A stretch of 64,000 nucleotides of DNA, taken from Diphasiastrum complanatum (Eukaryota; Streptophyta; Lycopodiopsida; Lycopodiales; Lycopodiaceae). Shown in pieces: positions 11,864 to 22,613 of this stretch. The notes under the pieces are model-generated. The model did not search any database. It was given only the letters and a program-made list of their open reading frames with translations, and was not told the DNA's origin. A program made the position numbers and the translations under genes. The stretch covers positions 38,363,648 to 38,427,647 of the forward strand of contig CM055103.1 in assembly GCA_029204225.1 (NCBI GenBank), written 5' to 3'. The number at the start of each line of letters is the position of its first letter. Position 1 is the first letter of the stretch.

Positions 11864-13093
11864 TTACTCAATGGACTTCAGCATGCATCTCTTTTTCTGT
11901 ACACCCACAACTTGATTCATATTCCTAACCTTGGAGCTTGTGGAGGACTGCTTTCTCTTGGTTGCAACAGCCCCAGTGATTCCGAGATCCCTGTTCCTCA
12001 CAATGCCCCTTAATATTGGAAGTATAAACCAGGCAATAGTAGTAATCAATATCCCAGGGACAACCCCAAATATCAAACCCCCCAATATGATCACAAGCAT
12101 CACCATGACTCCATAACTCCTGTCTTGTCTGGCATGAAATCTGGCTTGTCTTGAGAAAGTGGATGATCTGGCTCTCATTCCTATCATAGGCTTTGGGTGT
12201 TCACGGCCAGAAATAGTTAATGAGCCTTTTGGGTTGGCAGCCATTGAGAAGCTCTTCGTTTTTTTCTCGACCGTGCCATGGCCTATGGCTTCAAGAGCTT
12301 TCAGAGAGGACAGAATTAGGTTGCTATTTGCAGATTTTGATTCTTGAGGCAAGGAGACTAGGATTCTTCTGAGAGGTGTGAGGATGGGAACACTAAACTT
12401 CATAGATGATCCAGTCAATGCAGCGGTGTTATGAAAATTGACTATTTGTGTTTGCTGGTTACCCATGTTTTTACATATGGAGCGAGTCCCTCGCGAGTTG
12501 CTATGGCGACCTGGCAGCATTGATGATGCCACTGAATGCAATATATCCTCCTCATGCAGAGAAAGCCGATCTCGTTCTGATGGAAACAAAGAGAGGGAGT
12601 GATTCGAAGCAAGGTCGGGATCAAATGCCAAGGATTCCACGTGCCTATGAACAGATTCCTGTTTTCCTCCTATCAGTTTCTTCAACCATCCTTTGATGTA
12701 TGATACAAACACAAAAAATAGAGTCAAGAATTTAGGTATCGTTCTCACTTTGGGCAGTGGATCTGCTGAAGATGGAAGCTCCTGAGATTTGCTGTTTTGT
12801 TGGGAGTGATCGAGTGGGGTAGAGGAGTCGAGGGGGACCAGCAAGCTCGGCGGGGATGACTGAGCAGCAACGTGTTTATGTACAACAGATGAAGGAAAGA
12901 TAGCGACCAAATTGTTTGATGATGCCGCTGTGGTCAGCCGTACATCTGCGAGGGATGCTCCAATTCGAGAGGCGATCTGCTCCCTTGTGGCCGTTAGCTC
13001 GGATGTGAGCTGAGAGAGCTTTTCCAGACCTCTCGCTGAGAAAGGGTTGGTGGGCTTGGACGATCCTCTTGTCCTGCACCGAACTCTTGCCAT
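11864..13093 (-). CDS. Plant-specific protein, ZCF37-like N-terminus, C-terminal membrane hairpin
   Basis: An intronless frame of 409 codons. Residues 16-46 (NPFSARGLEKLSQLTSEL..., then REQIASRIG) resemble the NPF/NPY..RG..KFS..L..L...R..I motif of plant ZCF37-like proteins, whose function is unknown to me. Residues 122-142 are moderately hydrophobic (FLTLFFVFVSYIKGW). Residues about 329-361 are strongly hydrophobic with a central Gly-Val-Pro-Gly turn, suggesting a membrane hairpin. The tail is basic (VATKRKQSS, QKKRCMLK). The rest is Ser-rich and of low complexity. A TATA box 94-100 bp upstream supports the start at 13093. The reading frame is intact. The family link rests on one short motif and should be treated as tentative; that this is a real gene is much surer. 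Confidence 0.7.
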   Translation of the reverse strand: MARVRCRTRGSSKPTNPFSARGLEKLSQLTSELTATREQIASRIGASLADVRLTTAASSNNLVAIFPSSVVHKHVAAQSSPPSLLVPLDSSTPLDHSQQNSKSQELPSSADPLPKVRTIPKFLTLFFVFVSYIKGWLKKLIGGKQESVHRHVESLAFDPDLASNHSLSLFPSERDRLSLHEEDILHSVASSMLPGRHSNSRGTRSICKNMGNQQTQIVNFHNTAALTGSSMKFSVPILTPLRRILVSLPQESKSANSNLILSSLKALEAIGHGTVEKKTKSFSMAANPKGSLTISGREHPKPMIGMRARSSTFSRQARFHARQDRSYGVMVMLVIILGGLIFGVVPGILITTIAWFILPILRGIVRNRDLGITGAVATKRKQSSTSSKVRNMNQVVGVQKKRCMLKSIE

Positions 13094-13182
13094 AGCTGCA
13101 GCAACCTCAAATGTCTACAACAAAAACGCAGCCTCGGATTAATGGTGATGCAGATTCTAAGCCATTTTCACCACTATAGCCC

Positions 13183-13390
13183 GCCATTTTTATAGCTGAA
13201 ATGGGATCAGATTTCGATGTTTTCCAGTGTAAATTCCCAAATCCAACTGACCTCATGGATCATGCAGCCAACTTCAAAGCTCAAACGGATCAGTCTCTCA
13301 GTGTAAATCTACAAAACCCAACTGACATCATGGATCACGTAGCCATTTTCAAAGCTGAGATGAATCAGATTTCCATGTTTTCCATTGTTG
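13183..13390 (+). repeat. Three imperfect ~75-bp tandem units
   Basis: Units at about 13183-13263, 13264-13338 and 13340-13390 share the phrases agccattttcaaagctgaga, cagatttc, agtgtaaat and aacccaactgacatcatgga. They start exactly at the TATA region of the divergent minus-strand gene. Confidence 0.75.
13187..13193 (-). promoter_or_regulatory. TATA box of the 409-codon gene
   Basis: TATAAAA on the minus strand, 94-100 bp upstream of the ATG at 13093. It would give a 5' UTR of about 60-70 nt. Confidence 0.55.
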
Positions 13391-13707
13391 GCATCATAAA
13401 TTATAAGCGAAGGTGGCTGCTAATTTTACAGCCCACCAAAGCAGAGATGCTCTCAGCACAGCAGCCCACAAGACTTAAAGCTCCATGGATGGTGACGTTT
13501 GCCTCATGTATTAAAGAGCAGCCACTCAATCTGATGCAACTACACAGACGGAAAGAAAGATATGTTCAACAACACGATCCGTGCTCTACAATATATGCTG
13601 CTATTTCCAGATTTCACTCTTCCGTTGCATTGATTTATTGTAAAACTCGGAGGTGGCTGAATTGCTTCGTCAACTGGGTTAAAGATTACTTACCAAGTTT
13701 GGCATAG
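13201..13707 (+). other. Open frame of 168 codons over the tandem repeat, doubtful gene
   Basis: The plus-strand frame begins within the repeat, so its N-terminus carries repeated peptides (NPTDLMDHAANFKAQ and NPTDIMDHVAIFKAE). The rest has no recognised domain. It runs divergently from the 409-codon gene and begins in that gene's promoter region. The repeat keeps the frame open by chance as easily as by selection. I list it as an open frame, not as a supported gene. Confidence 0.2.
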
Positions 13708-15559
13708 AGATAAGCCCACCCTGCTCTAGAGGTCAATTTTCCTGGCTCAGATATCAAATTTCTTTATGTTTTTAATTATTTTATGGGAGAAATTTGAAGA
13801 CATTAGATACATAGGTGGGATATTTGGTATGCCCTAGTTTGATGGCCCAATTTTAGGGATATTTAGGGAGGGTAGTCACGGGCATGATGGGTATGTGAGG
13901 TTGAAAGCATTGGACTACGGTAAATGAGCACTTTAATGTTATAGCACCAAACTTGGTTATGAAAATAGGCTTATGAAACTAAGAACACAATTCTAGCCTT
14001 GCATTGAGTTCAATAATGGATGTATTGATATATTTTAAAGTTCGCCACAAGAATCAATAACCCTAAAAGATAACAAAAAGGAAAAGATCTAAAATTGTCA
14101 TAATTACAATTTGAGTGAACAAACTTTATGCAACATAAATTAGCAAAGCAAAGCAAAATATGAAATAACAGATATACTCCAACGACGTGCTCGATTAAAA
14201 TATAAACATAGGAGAGAGAATTACAAAAAGTTGTGTCTGTTCAAATACCAATATGCCTTTGAAACTGCAAGATTACATTTTAGCTTGTTGTATCCACACT
14301 TGCTAGTTGATTTGTAATGCTGAACACCTAGAATTTCAACATGAATTGTTTATAAAACGAGAATCTAACACTATAGTGTTTCGGCATTTTCTTTGGTGGC
14401 ATCCTTGCATGTTGTTGTAATCCACATCACAAGTTACATGTCTAGCCAATGTAGACCTGATGTGTTTCTTCACACCCTATTTTGTAGACTGAATATGTAA
14501 TCTTGGATGTTGATGGTGTTTTTTGCGACCAGAAATCGTATTAGTTCTCTGGAAAGCCTATGAATAAACAAGTAGATGATTGTACGGTTCAAATTCACCT
14601 ATGTACTAGATGTAGACGACAACATTGATTGAAAGATTTTTCCTGCAAAAATTTTTCTATTAGTATGTAGTGGATTCAAAATGATTATCTATAACAAAAA
14701 TCTTAAATAAAAATGGATAACAGCACACACTTACTTCATCCGCGATTACTGTAGAAGCCTCTTTTTGTAGAAAGTCGCCAACTGTGTCGATTCTGTATTG
14801 GTCCTTCTATTAGCTTCACATCCTCATCTGACAAATGGCCCATTTTTTTTTCCAAGGTCCATAATAATTGTGTTCAATTCCGCACGTGCCATGTCCTGCC
14901 AATCATCGACTAGAATTTTGTATCCAAAATATAGATTTCTTACTATGCAATAATTTTTTATTTAGAATTGCATCAAAGTGTTGTATTGTCGATCAATTTG
15001 TTGTGATTGATGTTTGGATGTTTATGGAAAAGATGTTATACACATGTTTCAAGAAACTTGAAATGACAACAACAACCAAAAAGATCTCTTTAGAATTGTT
15101 ATTCTATGTAATATTTGAAAGAAAGTAGACATTTAGCAAAACAAAATATTATAATGTTACAAAAGAACAAGAATATAATATACCTTCAATTGGATCTTCA
15201 TGATATTGATTTACGTACTCATCTTTGTCATGCTTTTTCTATTCAATTAAACTGCTAAGAGTAAATTGATTTGAAAACCTTGTTTGTATTTCAAATTGTT
15301 GAAAAAGTGTCAAATGGATGCAGCAACCTTCTCCAAATAGTTAGTACTTGTTATAGCCAGAGCCCAACATCTCTACAACTCAAATACTACAAAGAGCTAA
15401 AAGTGCCTTACATGAATAAACCCACAAAAGATGACACCTTTGTACGAGTACACATGGCTACCATCTCAATTGCCATCAAAACTAGTGTCTCGGCCGCCAT
15501 TTCTTTGGTCGTACATTAACTTCCTGCATATCCTCTTACGTATTTTGAAGTGGGATAGT
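13708..15559. other. No gene recognised
   Basis: AT-rich sequence without a recognised coding region. It contains one half of a long-range inverted repeat (see 14205-14345). The frame at 14868-15128 shows no known motif. Confidence 0.5.
14205..14345 (-). repeat. Dispersed repeat, inverted copy of 44890-45020
   Basis: The reverse complement of this stretch reads acaaatcaactagcaag, ggatacaacaagctaaa, tgtaatcttg, caaaggcatattg and acaactttttgtaattctct. The same phrases in the same order stand on the plus strand at about 44890-45020. It is a copy of an unidentified dispersed repeat, about 130-140 bp visible. Confidence 0.8.
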
Positions 15560-15706
15560 GTGCCACATGTATCATGTGTGACATTCCATTTACTACACAT
15601 CTGAGGTTCACAATATGTGACTCAATTTGTCACATGATGAGTGAGAGAATGCGCCACATGTATCATGTGTGACCTTCCATTTATTGCCCATCTGAGGTTT
15701 ACAATA
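15560..15706 (+). repeat. Two ~55-bp direct repeats, period 91 bp
   Basis: The phrase gccacatgtatcatgtgtga followed by cttccattta and catctgaggttcacaata occurs at 15562-15614 and again at 15653-15706 with few changes. The core catgtatcatg is partly palindromic. Confidence 0.85.
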
Positions 15707-15975
15707 AGCCACATGGCTATTCTCTTTGAGTGAGGAGCTTAACGACCATCACACTACACTGCGTGGGAAGTGCAAATTCAAAATGGAGCTCTCGCATTGG
15801 TCCAGGGAGAAAAAATGGGACTCTCCCTCTTTTCACATTACCATGCACTTGCAATGTGGTAGATGACATGGTAGGGACCCACTGCCACGTAAGGGCAACT
15901 CAAACCCATCTTTTTGGGCCAGACAATGTCCCGACTCCCTTGGCATGTTGAGTTGCCCTGGGCATGTTGGCCTGT

Positions 15976-16121
15976 ATTTTGAAATATTCTCAACCCTTTG
16001 TACCCCATATTTATTCCCTTCAAAGAAATGCAATTAAATTCTAATCCTTCATTTTCAAATATTCTCAACCCTTAGCAGCCCATATTTCCTTTAAAGAAAT
16101 ACAATTAAATTCTAATCTTTC
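15976..16121 (+). repeat. ~72-bp tandem duplication
   Basis: Unit one (15976-16050) and unit two (16051-16121) both read attttgaaatattctcaacc, then ccatattt, caaagaaatgcaattaaatt and ctaat. The pair lies 220-365 bp upstream of the start of the first PDF-PPR gene. Confidence 0.85.
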
Positions 16122-16339
16122 CAATTGAAGGTGATCGATTTTCAAAAAGAAAAACCTAAAGCACTCTGCAACCTTTTTTACACTAAATTATGCTAAAATA
16201 AAAATGGGCCACTTAGATTGGGCCATTCAAATGGGTGGCAAGTTAAAAGGCCAAGCGAAAGCGAATGGATCCATCAGAGCACTTCACTTCTTTTGTAATC
16301 TGGAAGCGAATCCAAAGCCAAAAGCAAAACACTCCAGGC

Positions 16340-19300
16340 ATGGCAATGGCGATGGCAATCGGAGGAGGAGGCCTTTGTTGCAGTCCCAGTGATCGGTGTT
16401 GTCGTCAATCTCTACCCTGCCTCATCCTCGGAGCCACAGATGAATATGCCCTCTCATTTTCTTCTACTACCCTCACTCGTACTGCTCTTCCTTCGCCTCC
16501 TACTAGCGGTCGTCCTCGGATGGCCATGGAGCGAGGAATTCGGATGACAAGCAGTTTGGAGGAGGAGCGTCGTGAGAGTTTAGGTCTGCTCTGTTTTCCT
16601 TGATGTTGCTACTTCTTCCTCGTCTTCTTGTGAATTTGAGTTTGTAATGTGTGAGATAATTGGGGCTGAATCCGTGGGTGATTGTTTCGATGTGCTGCTG
16701 CTGATGGACTGGCTATTTATGGATGGATTCGCAGGCCAAGAAGCCAGAATAGAACGGCTTTGGAAGCAGTTTTTTCGCGATCCTTCACAGTGGTGGGACA
16801 AAAGGTTTGATAAGGTGAGATACACAAAGTAGACAGATTGAGAACTCTCTACTTTGTGAGATGTTTATGTTTGTGAGATGTTGCTGGACCTTACTGCCGG
16901 GTGGGGGCTTAAGGTAGTTTCGATTGCTTTTTGGTTTCTGGAGGATATGTATACAGGTTGCAATCCTAACATGCACGCTAAATAGAGTGAGGGACATTCA
17001 AGATTCTTCAAATCATAAATCTCATGAGCTTGGTTTGATGCCCGCTCGGGTTTGACAGGGAAGTCCGGAAGCCCCCGATTTCGAGCACAAGACTACCGGG
17101 AAGGCGTTATGGATGAATGATAGGTTTAGGCCCTCTTGGCTGCAAGCAAAGCTTGCTACTCTCGACTCAGAACAATACGCTCTCAACCTTCACACCTGTA
17201 TTACACTCAATTCCCGTTTTTCAATCACTTTGACCGACCTTCTAAACCCTAAACCTAGCCCAACCCAATATATTCGAAGAGTCTGATCTTAATCTTGGTC
17301 TGTCATGCAGGCCAACCACTTTTGAAAAGAACACAACTTTGGGAGGAGTTCTTTTCAGATCCTTCACAGTGGTGGGACATTAGGAGTGATAAGAAGGTGA
17401 AACTGTTGTATCAGTATCCCATGGCATTCGTTCATTCATGTGTCAGTTCATTCAAGCACTCTAGTGGGCTAGTAGTTTGGCTGCTTAGATCTGTGTAATA
17501 GCTCAGTAGCTTCTTGTATTAAAATTAAGTAGGAGTTGGTGATTCAAGGTCTAGCCATGCTTTGATGATTGCAATCTACTCTATTCCGAATTCCAACATC
17601 TGTGATCATTCTAGTACCTTGTCAAGCTTGAGGCCGTCTACTCTATTCCCAGATTTGTGATCATTCAAGTAGGTTTGTTGGAACCTATGGCTCCTGAGGT
17701 TGCGTGCTCAAATCTCTTTTCAGAAAAATCCGAAGTTTCCCGACTTCACACATAAGACCAGAAAGGAGGCATTATGGATTGAAAATCGGTTGAATCCTCC
17801 CTGGGTTCATGCCAAGCTAGCTGCCATAGTACAATGTCAAGAACAGGGGCAATCTGGTTTTTCAACACCTGAAGTCTCCGGTATGTTTCTGTATTTGCCA
17901 TGGTCTCTTTTATTTGCCAGCCTTGGCTGGCTGAGAGGAGAGATGAATTTCCAGAGATGTTGAAGCTACATCTGCATTCCTTATTCATGTTTTGCCAAAG
18001 TTCTGATGCATGGCATGCAGGCAGAGTAGTGAGGATGGAACAGCTCTGGCGGGAATTTTTCTCAGATCCATCGCAGTGGTGGGACAACAGATTTACTAAG
18101 GTGTGGTTAGTAGTTACCCATCTTAAGCCCATTAAATATGACTTGTAAATTCAGGCTGTGAGGATGGGTTTGGACTTATTTCAGGCTTCAGTTGCTTTGG
18201 CTAATCACCTTTGACTGGAAAGTTTTAAATGGTGCTAGGGTTATTTGTATGAGGCTGATCTGTTATGGTAGTCATCTATCTGTGATCTGTGTACTGTTAT
18301 GCAGAAAAGTCCAAAATACCCAGACTTTACACATAAAAGTAAACTTGAGGGCCTATGGGTTGATGGTTGGCTGAACCCCTCCTGGGTTAAAGCAAAGATC
18401 GCCACTATGGCTTTGGATCATATACAATCCAGTGGTGGATTGAGATCACGGTATGGTTTTAATCTGACTGTTGAACGTGGATGTGGAGGCTCAGGTCTGA
18501 GATGGCATGTCTTCTTTGTTATTGGTCATTCAAAATTGACACTTGTTCATATTTCCTTATGATCGTCATATGAATCATGCAGAGTGCCAAACTGCTTTTG
18601 CAATGGTGATAAGGTGAGGAAACTCTGTCAGGAGGGACGATTGAAAGAGGCACTACACATGGTGAAGCTTATGGTCCAGCAAACTATCAAAGCTCCAATC
18701 GGCGTCTACGTTTGCCTTTTGAAGGGGTGTGCCAGAGGGAAAGCTCTGGAGGAGGGCAAGCAAGTGCATGCCCTTATAGTCGACAGTAAACTTGATTCAA
18801 ACATTTTTTTAGCAAACAACCTTGTTGACATGTACTCCAAGTGTGGCAGTCTGTCAGATGCACACAATGTATTCAGCAAAATGTCCCGACGCAATGTGTT
18901 TTCGTGGACTGCCATAATCTCAGCATATGCTGATAGCGGACAAGGTGTGGGGGCTATTAATCTATTTCAGCAAATGCAAGAGACAGGCATAGCACCGGAC
19001 AAGGTTGCATTTGTTGTTGTCCTAAAAGTATGCGCCAGAATTACAGCCCTGGAGCAGGGCAAGCAGCTCCACTCTGACGTCATAAGAAGAGGCTTTGAGT
19101 CGGATTTGATTGTAGCGAACACCCTTGTTGACATGTATGCAAAATGCGGATGCACAGAGGATGCCCGTGAACTGTTCAACAACATGAGCGAACGAGATGT
19201 GGTTTCCTGGAATGTGATGATTGCGGGATATGCACAGAATGGGCTCGTCAAGGAGGCCCTTGCTCTGTATAAGCAAATGAAGCAGGAAGGCGTGCAGCCA

Positions 19301-20335
19301 GACAATGTAACGTTTGTTGTTCTCCTAAAAGCATGTGCCAGCATTGCATCCCTGGAACAGGGCAAGCAGCTCCATTCGAACATCATTACGAGAGGCTTTG
19401 AGTCGGATGTGATTGTAAGAAGCACCCTTATTGATATGTATGCAAAATGCGGGTGCCTCGAGGACGCACGTGGACTGTTCAACAACATGAGCGAACGAAA
19501 TGTGGTTTTGTGGACTGTGATGATTACAGGATATGCACAGAATGGGCTTGGCAAGGAGGCCCTTGCTCTGTATGAGCAAATGCAGCAGGAAGGCGTGCAG
19601 CCAAATAATGTCACGTTTGTTGTTCTCATAAACGCATGTGCAAGCATTGCATCCCTGGAACAGGGCAAGCAACTCCACGCGCACATCATAAAGAGAGGCT
19701 TTGAATCGGATGTGATTGTGCGGAGAACCCTTGTTGACATGTATGCAAAATGTGGATGCACAAACGAAGCCCGTGAATTGTTCAACAACACGAGCGAACG
19801 AGATGTGGTTTCATGGAACATGATGATTGCGGGATATGCACAGAATGGGCTTGGCAAGGAGGCCCTTGCTCTGTATGAGCATATGAAGCAGGAAGGCGTG
19901 AAGCCAAACAATGCCACATATAATTGTCTTCTTTCTGCATGCAGCCATTCTGGCCTAGTAGACGAAGGTCGTCATCTCTTTGATTCCATGTGTAAAAATC
20001 TCGGTGTCACACCAACCTTGGAACACTATTCATGTATGGTAGATCTTTTTGGCCGTGCAGGGTGCCTGGCTGATGCTGAGGACTTCATTATTAAATTGCC
20101 AATTCAGCCTGATACTGTGATTTGGATGACTTTGCTTGGTGCTGCTAGAAATTATGGCCACGTAGAAATAGGAAGACGTGCCTTTGATTGTATCTTGAAG
20201 TTGGAACCAGAAAATGCCTCAGCTTATGTGCTGCTGTCAAAAATCTATGCAACCGCCGGTAGGATGGATGAGGTAGCAAAATTAAGAAAAAAAATGAAGG
20301 CCATAGGTGTGAGTGCCGGAGTGCAGCTGGACTGA
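16340..20335 (+). CDS. PDF-PPR fusion protein, paralog A (eight exons)
   Basis: Exons by splice consensus and conserved phase: 16340-16571, 16735-16814, 17059-17197, 17311-17396, 17724-17880, 18021-18100, 18305-18450, 18583-20335. They join to one frame of 890 residues. Residues 1-78: Ser/Arg-rich, Cys-containing, targeting-like. Three PDF motifs follow at about 85-137, 158-210 and 239-291 (DPSQWWDKRFDK + SPEAPDFEHKTTGKALW; DPSQWWDIRSDKK + NPKFPDFTHK; DPSQWWDNRFTK + SPKYPDFTHK). PDF motifs bind ssDNA in plant organellar OSB proteins; no OB-fold is seen here. From residue 308 runs a PLS-type PPR array (about four P/L/S triplets), which binds RNA, then E motifs. A 5-nt deletion after 20313, compared with paralog C, shifts the frame and ends the protein early. 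Likely organellar; the joint DNA/RNA role is inference. Exon 3's donor (gtatta) is weak but conserved in all copies. Confidence 0.8.
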
Positions 20336-20790
20336 AGTCGATAACCAAGTGCATGCCTGTGTTGTTGGTGATGCAAAAAGCAAGTGAGTTGGGCTGAACT
20401 GGATAGATTGGTGGGTTTGATGAAAGATTCATCTTTCCTGCTCATCTCGATCCTGTTACAATTTGAAATCTGAATGCTCTGAATGAAGCAATCAGGTGGT
20501 TCGTTGTTGCAGGCAGGTGACATTCATTGTCCAAAATGGCCAGGCATTGATGGCAGGTCGACCCGGGGACCAGGTGATATTGATTGTCCAAAATGGAGAT
20601 GGCAGGCCGACCCGGGGACTCGGGGAGGCTGAGGAGCTGCTGGGAAGCTCGATCTGGTGGACGGGATAATAGGATCGCGGGTTCATCTGAAGAAGCATTT
20701 CCTCCCTGCCAGACGTCCAGAACGGGCCGGGATCGCATCATGTGAAGACGCCCTAAGAATGGCGTCTGTTCTTGTGGAGATTATTGGTGA
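20336..20790 (+). pseudogene. Broken E+ and DYW end of paralog A
   Basis: After the frameshift the old frame continues for a while (SW.EVDNQVHA, VVGDA), then is lost. At 20755-20790 the last codons of a DYW domain stand intact: [11 protein letters not shown] followed by TGA. Almost all of the deaminase core between them, including the HxE and CxxC zinc ligands, is missing and replaced by unrelated GC-richer sequence with a small tandem repeat. Paralog A is therefore a former DYW-class PPR gene whose editing domain was deleted. Confidence 0.85.
20525..20625 (+). repeat. Two ~45-bp direct repeats in the lost DYW region
   Basis: The phrases attgtccaaaatgg and atggcaggtcgacccgggga occur at about 20525-20571 and again at about 20581-20625. 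They are more GC-rich than the surrounding DNA and sit where the DYW core is missing. Confidence 0.8.
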
Positions 20791-21892
20791 TTGTAAGTGA
20801 AAAAAACGGAACTGCAGCTCATTCTGGTATGGCAGAAGACTTGATTTTGGTGCTTTTGTTGTCACATACTTTATTAGTCCTGAGTTTGTGTAGGTTTTTG
20901 GATGGTATTCATGCCTGATGAGGGTATTCTTATTGGCCTACAAGTCATGGACCTCCATTTTTGCTTGACTTTTTTTTTGATATTGCCATGGACTAAAATA
21001 TTTTATAATAAACAAAATTGTATAGCTAATCACTCATTCTTGGTTATATTTGTTAGACTAGGGGCATTGCATATAATTGGTTTTGGGCCCTTATTTTGAA
21101 AAAAGCCTTATTTTGTTTGTGAAATAATAAGTCTCATAGATCAGCTAGTTTGATCTCCAAATCTTTAATGTGTCCTTAATAACATTTAATAAATAGGTCA
21201 CACACACCCTTAATTATTAATAAAGATTAGTAGAAATACCAGCTGAAAGTTCAGTTATAAAGCTGAAATCCAATATCTGTTTTAATGGTTCTTGGAAAAG
21301 ATTTGAAAGGCCTCAACTTTTTAAAATTCCATGGCTTTCAATCAAGCACAGCTATTTTGTTAGTTCTATAGTCATGGTCCCTTAGTATCACAAGAAGGTA
21401 AATTTTTGTCATCAACTCCTTAAGGTTGTGTCATGTCATCCATGTTGGAGTTCACTTCATTTCTATTTATCTATTTGGGTTTTACGACATTTTATGCCTT
21501 TTTTGGCATTTTTTTTGTCTCAACGTCTTATGTTGAATTATGTTTGTTTTAAATTTGATGGTGGTAGTTTTACTTCTCTTATTTTATATTATATTGATCT
21601 CACAAGTGATAGTGAGAGAGATTCATAAAGTCGTCAAGAGTTTGAAATGAAGGACCTTGGTATGTCATCTTTCAACAAATCAAATCATAGTCTAAGTTGT
21701 CATCTTTCAACAAATCAAATCAATTGAAACCTATAATAGATTAAACACTTAATTGGCCACATACATTTGAGTGAATGAACGAACTTGGTCATTCTGCTCT
21801 TGGCATTGTCTTCTTGTTTGAGATACCTTGCCTATGAGACTTACCATAGGACAACTTTTATTGAACTCTTTTAATTCCATTGTCATGGCTAA
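20791..21892. other. 3' flank of paralog A; no gene recognised
   Basis: Up to about 20985 the sequence is still similar to the 3' flank of paralog C (shared gtgattgtaagtga and gtgtaggtttttggatggta), so the duplicated block includes this stretch. Beyond that, to the hAT element at 21901, AT-rich DNA with no recognised feature. Confidence 0.6.
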
Positions 21893-21900
21893 GTTTGAAG

Positions 21901-22005
21901 CATAGTTGCACCGCGATTCGCGAATCGCGATTCAAAATCGCGATCAGAATCGCGATCCCGACTCGCGATTCGGGATTTTCCCAGAATCGTGTAGAATCGA
22001 TTTTT
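21901..22005 (+). repeat. Left TIR and subterminal motif cluster of the hAT element
   Basis: After the 10-bp TIR, the sequence holds about six overlapping copies of cgcgattcg, gaatcgcgat or close variants. The unit gaatcgcgattc is a perfect palindrome. Clusters of this kind are transposase-binding sites in studied hAT elements. Confidence 0.85.
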
Positions 22006-22332
22006 TTTTTTTGTTGAAATTTTTTTGTGCAATATGGGTATCAGATGAAAGCTCTGATCGAGGGGAGTATGATTGTGTAGTTTGCCGACTGTTTCAGGTG
22101 CAGGATGGTCCCTTTACGCTAAAGCTGCATCCCATATAAAAAAAAGTGAACACATTGGGGCATTCCTAGTGAACATAGCAGGAATCTCCCTTTCTCTGAT
22201 TCTCCCTCTCTCTATCTCTCTCTGATCACGATTCACAACAAACGGAACTAAAACCATGCTGAACAAAAACCTAGCTGAATCATTCTGAACTTTAGCCTTA
22301 AATGAAACAATTTTTGACAAAACAACCATACT

Positions 22333-22448
<116 letters not shown>

Positions 22449-22613
22449 ATAAATCATAAACCATAAAACCGAAGTTATTGAACTAAAACCACAAAGAACA
22501 ATACTGAATCACGACAATGCTGTGAATAGGATCATCATAATATATAATATCGGGCCACATGGCACCAAAAAGGGGTACAATGATGTTCCATGAACGTAAT
22601 GAAAACTATATAA

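Noticed and set aside
14868-15519. Short plus-strand frames of 82-86 codons
   Set aside because: AT-rich, no motif, no supporting promoter or splice pattern.
18967-19917. Long minus-strand frame (316 codons) opposite the PPR exon of paralog A, with similar ones opposite B and C
   Set aside because: It is the antisense of highly repetitive PPR coding sequence; its own repeats mirror the sense repeats. The sense strand carries the recognised domains.
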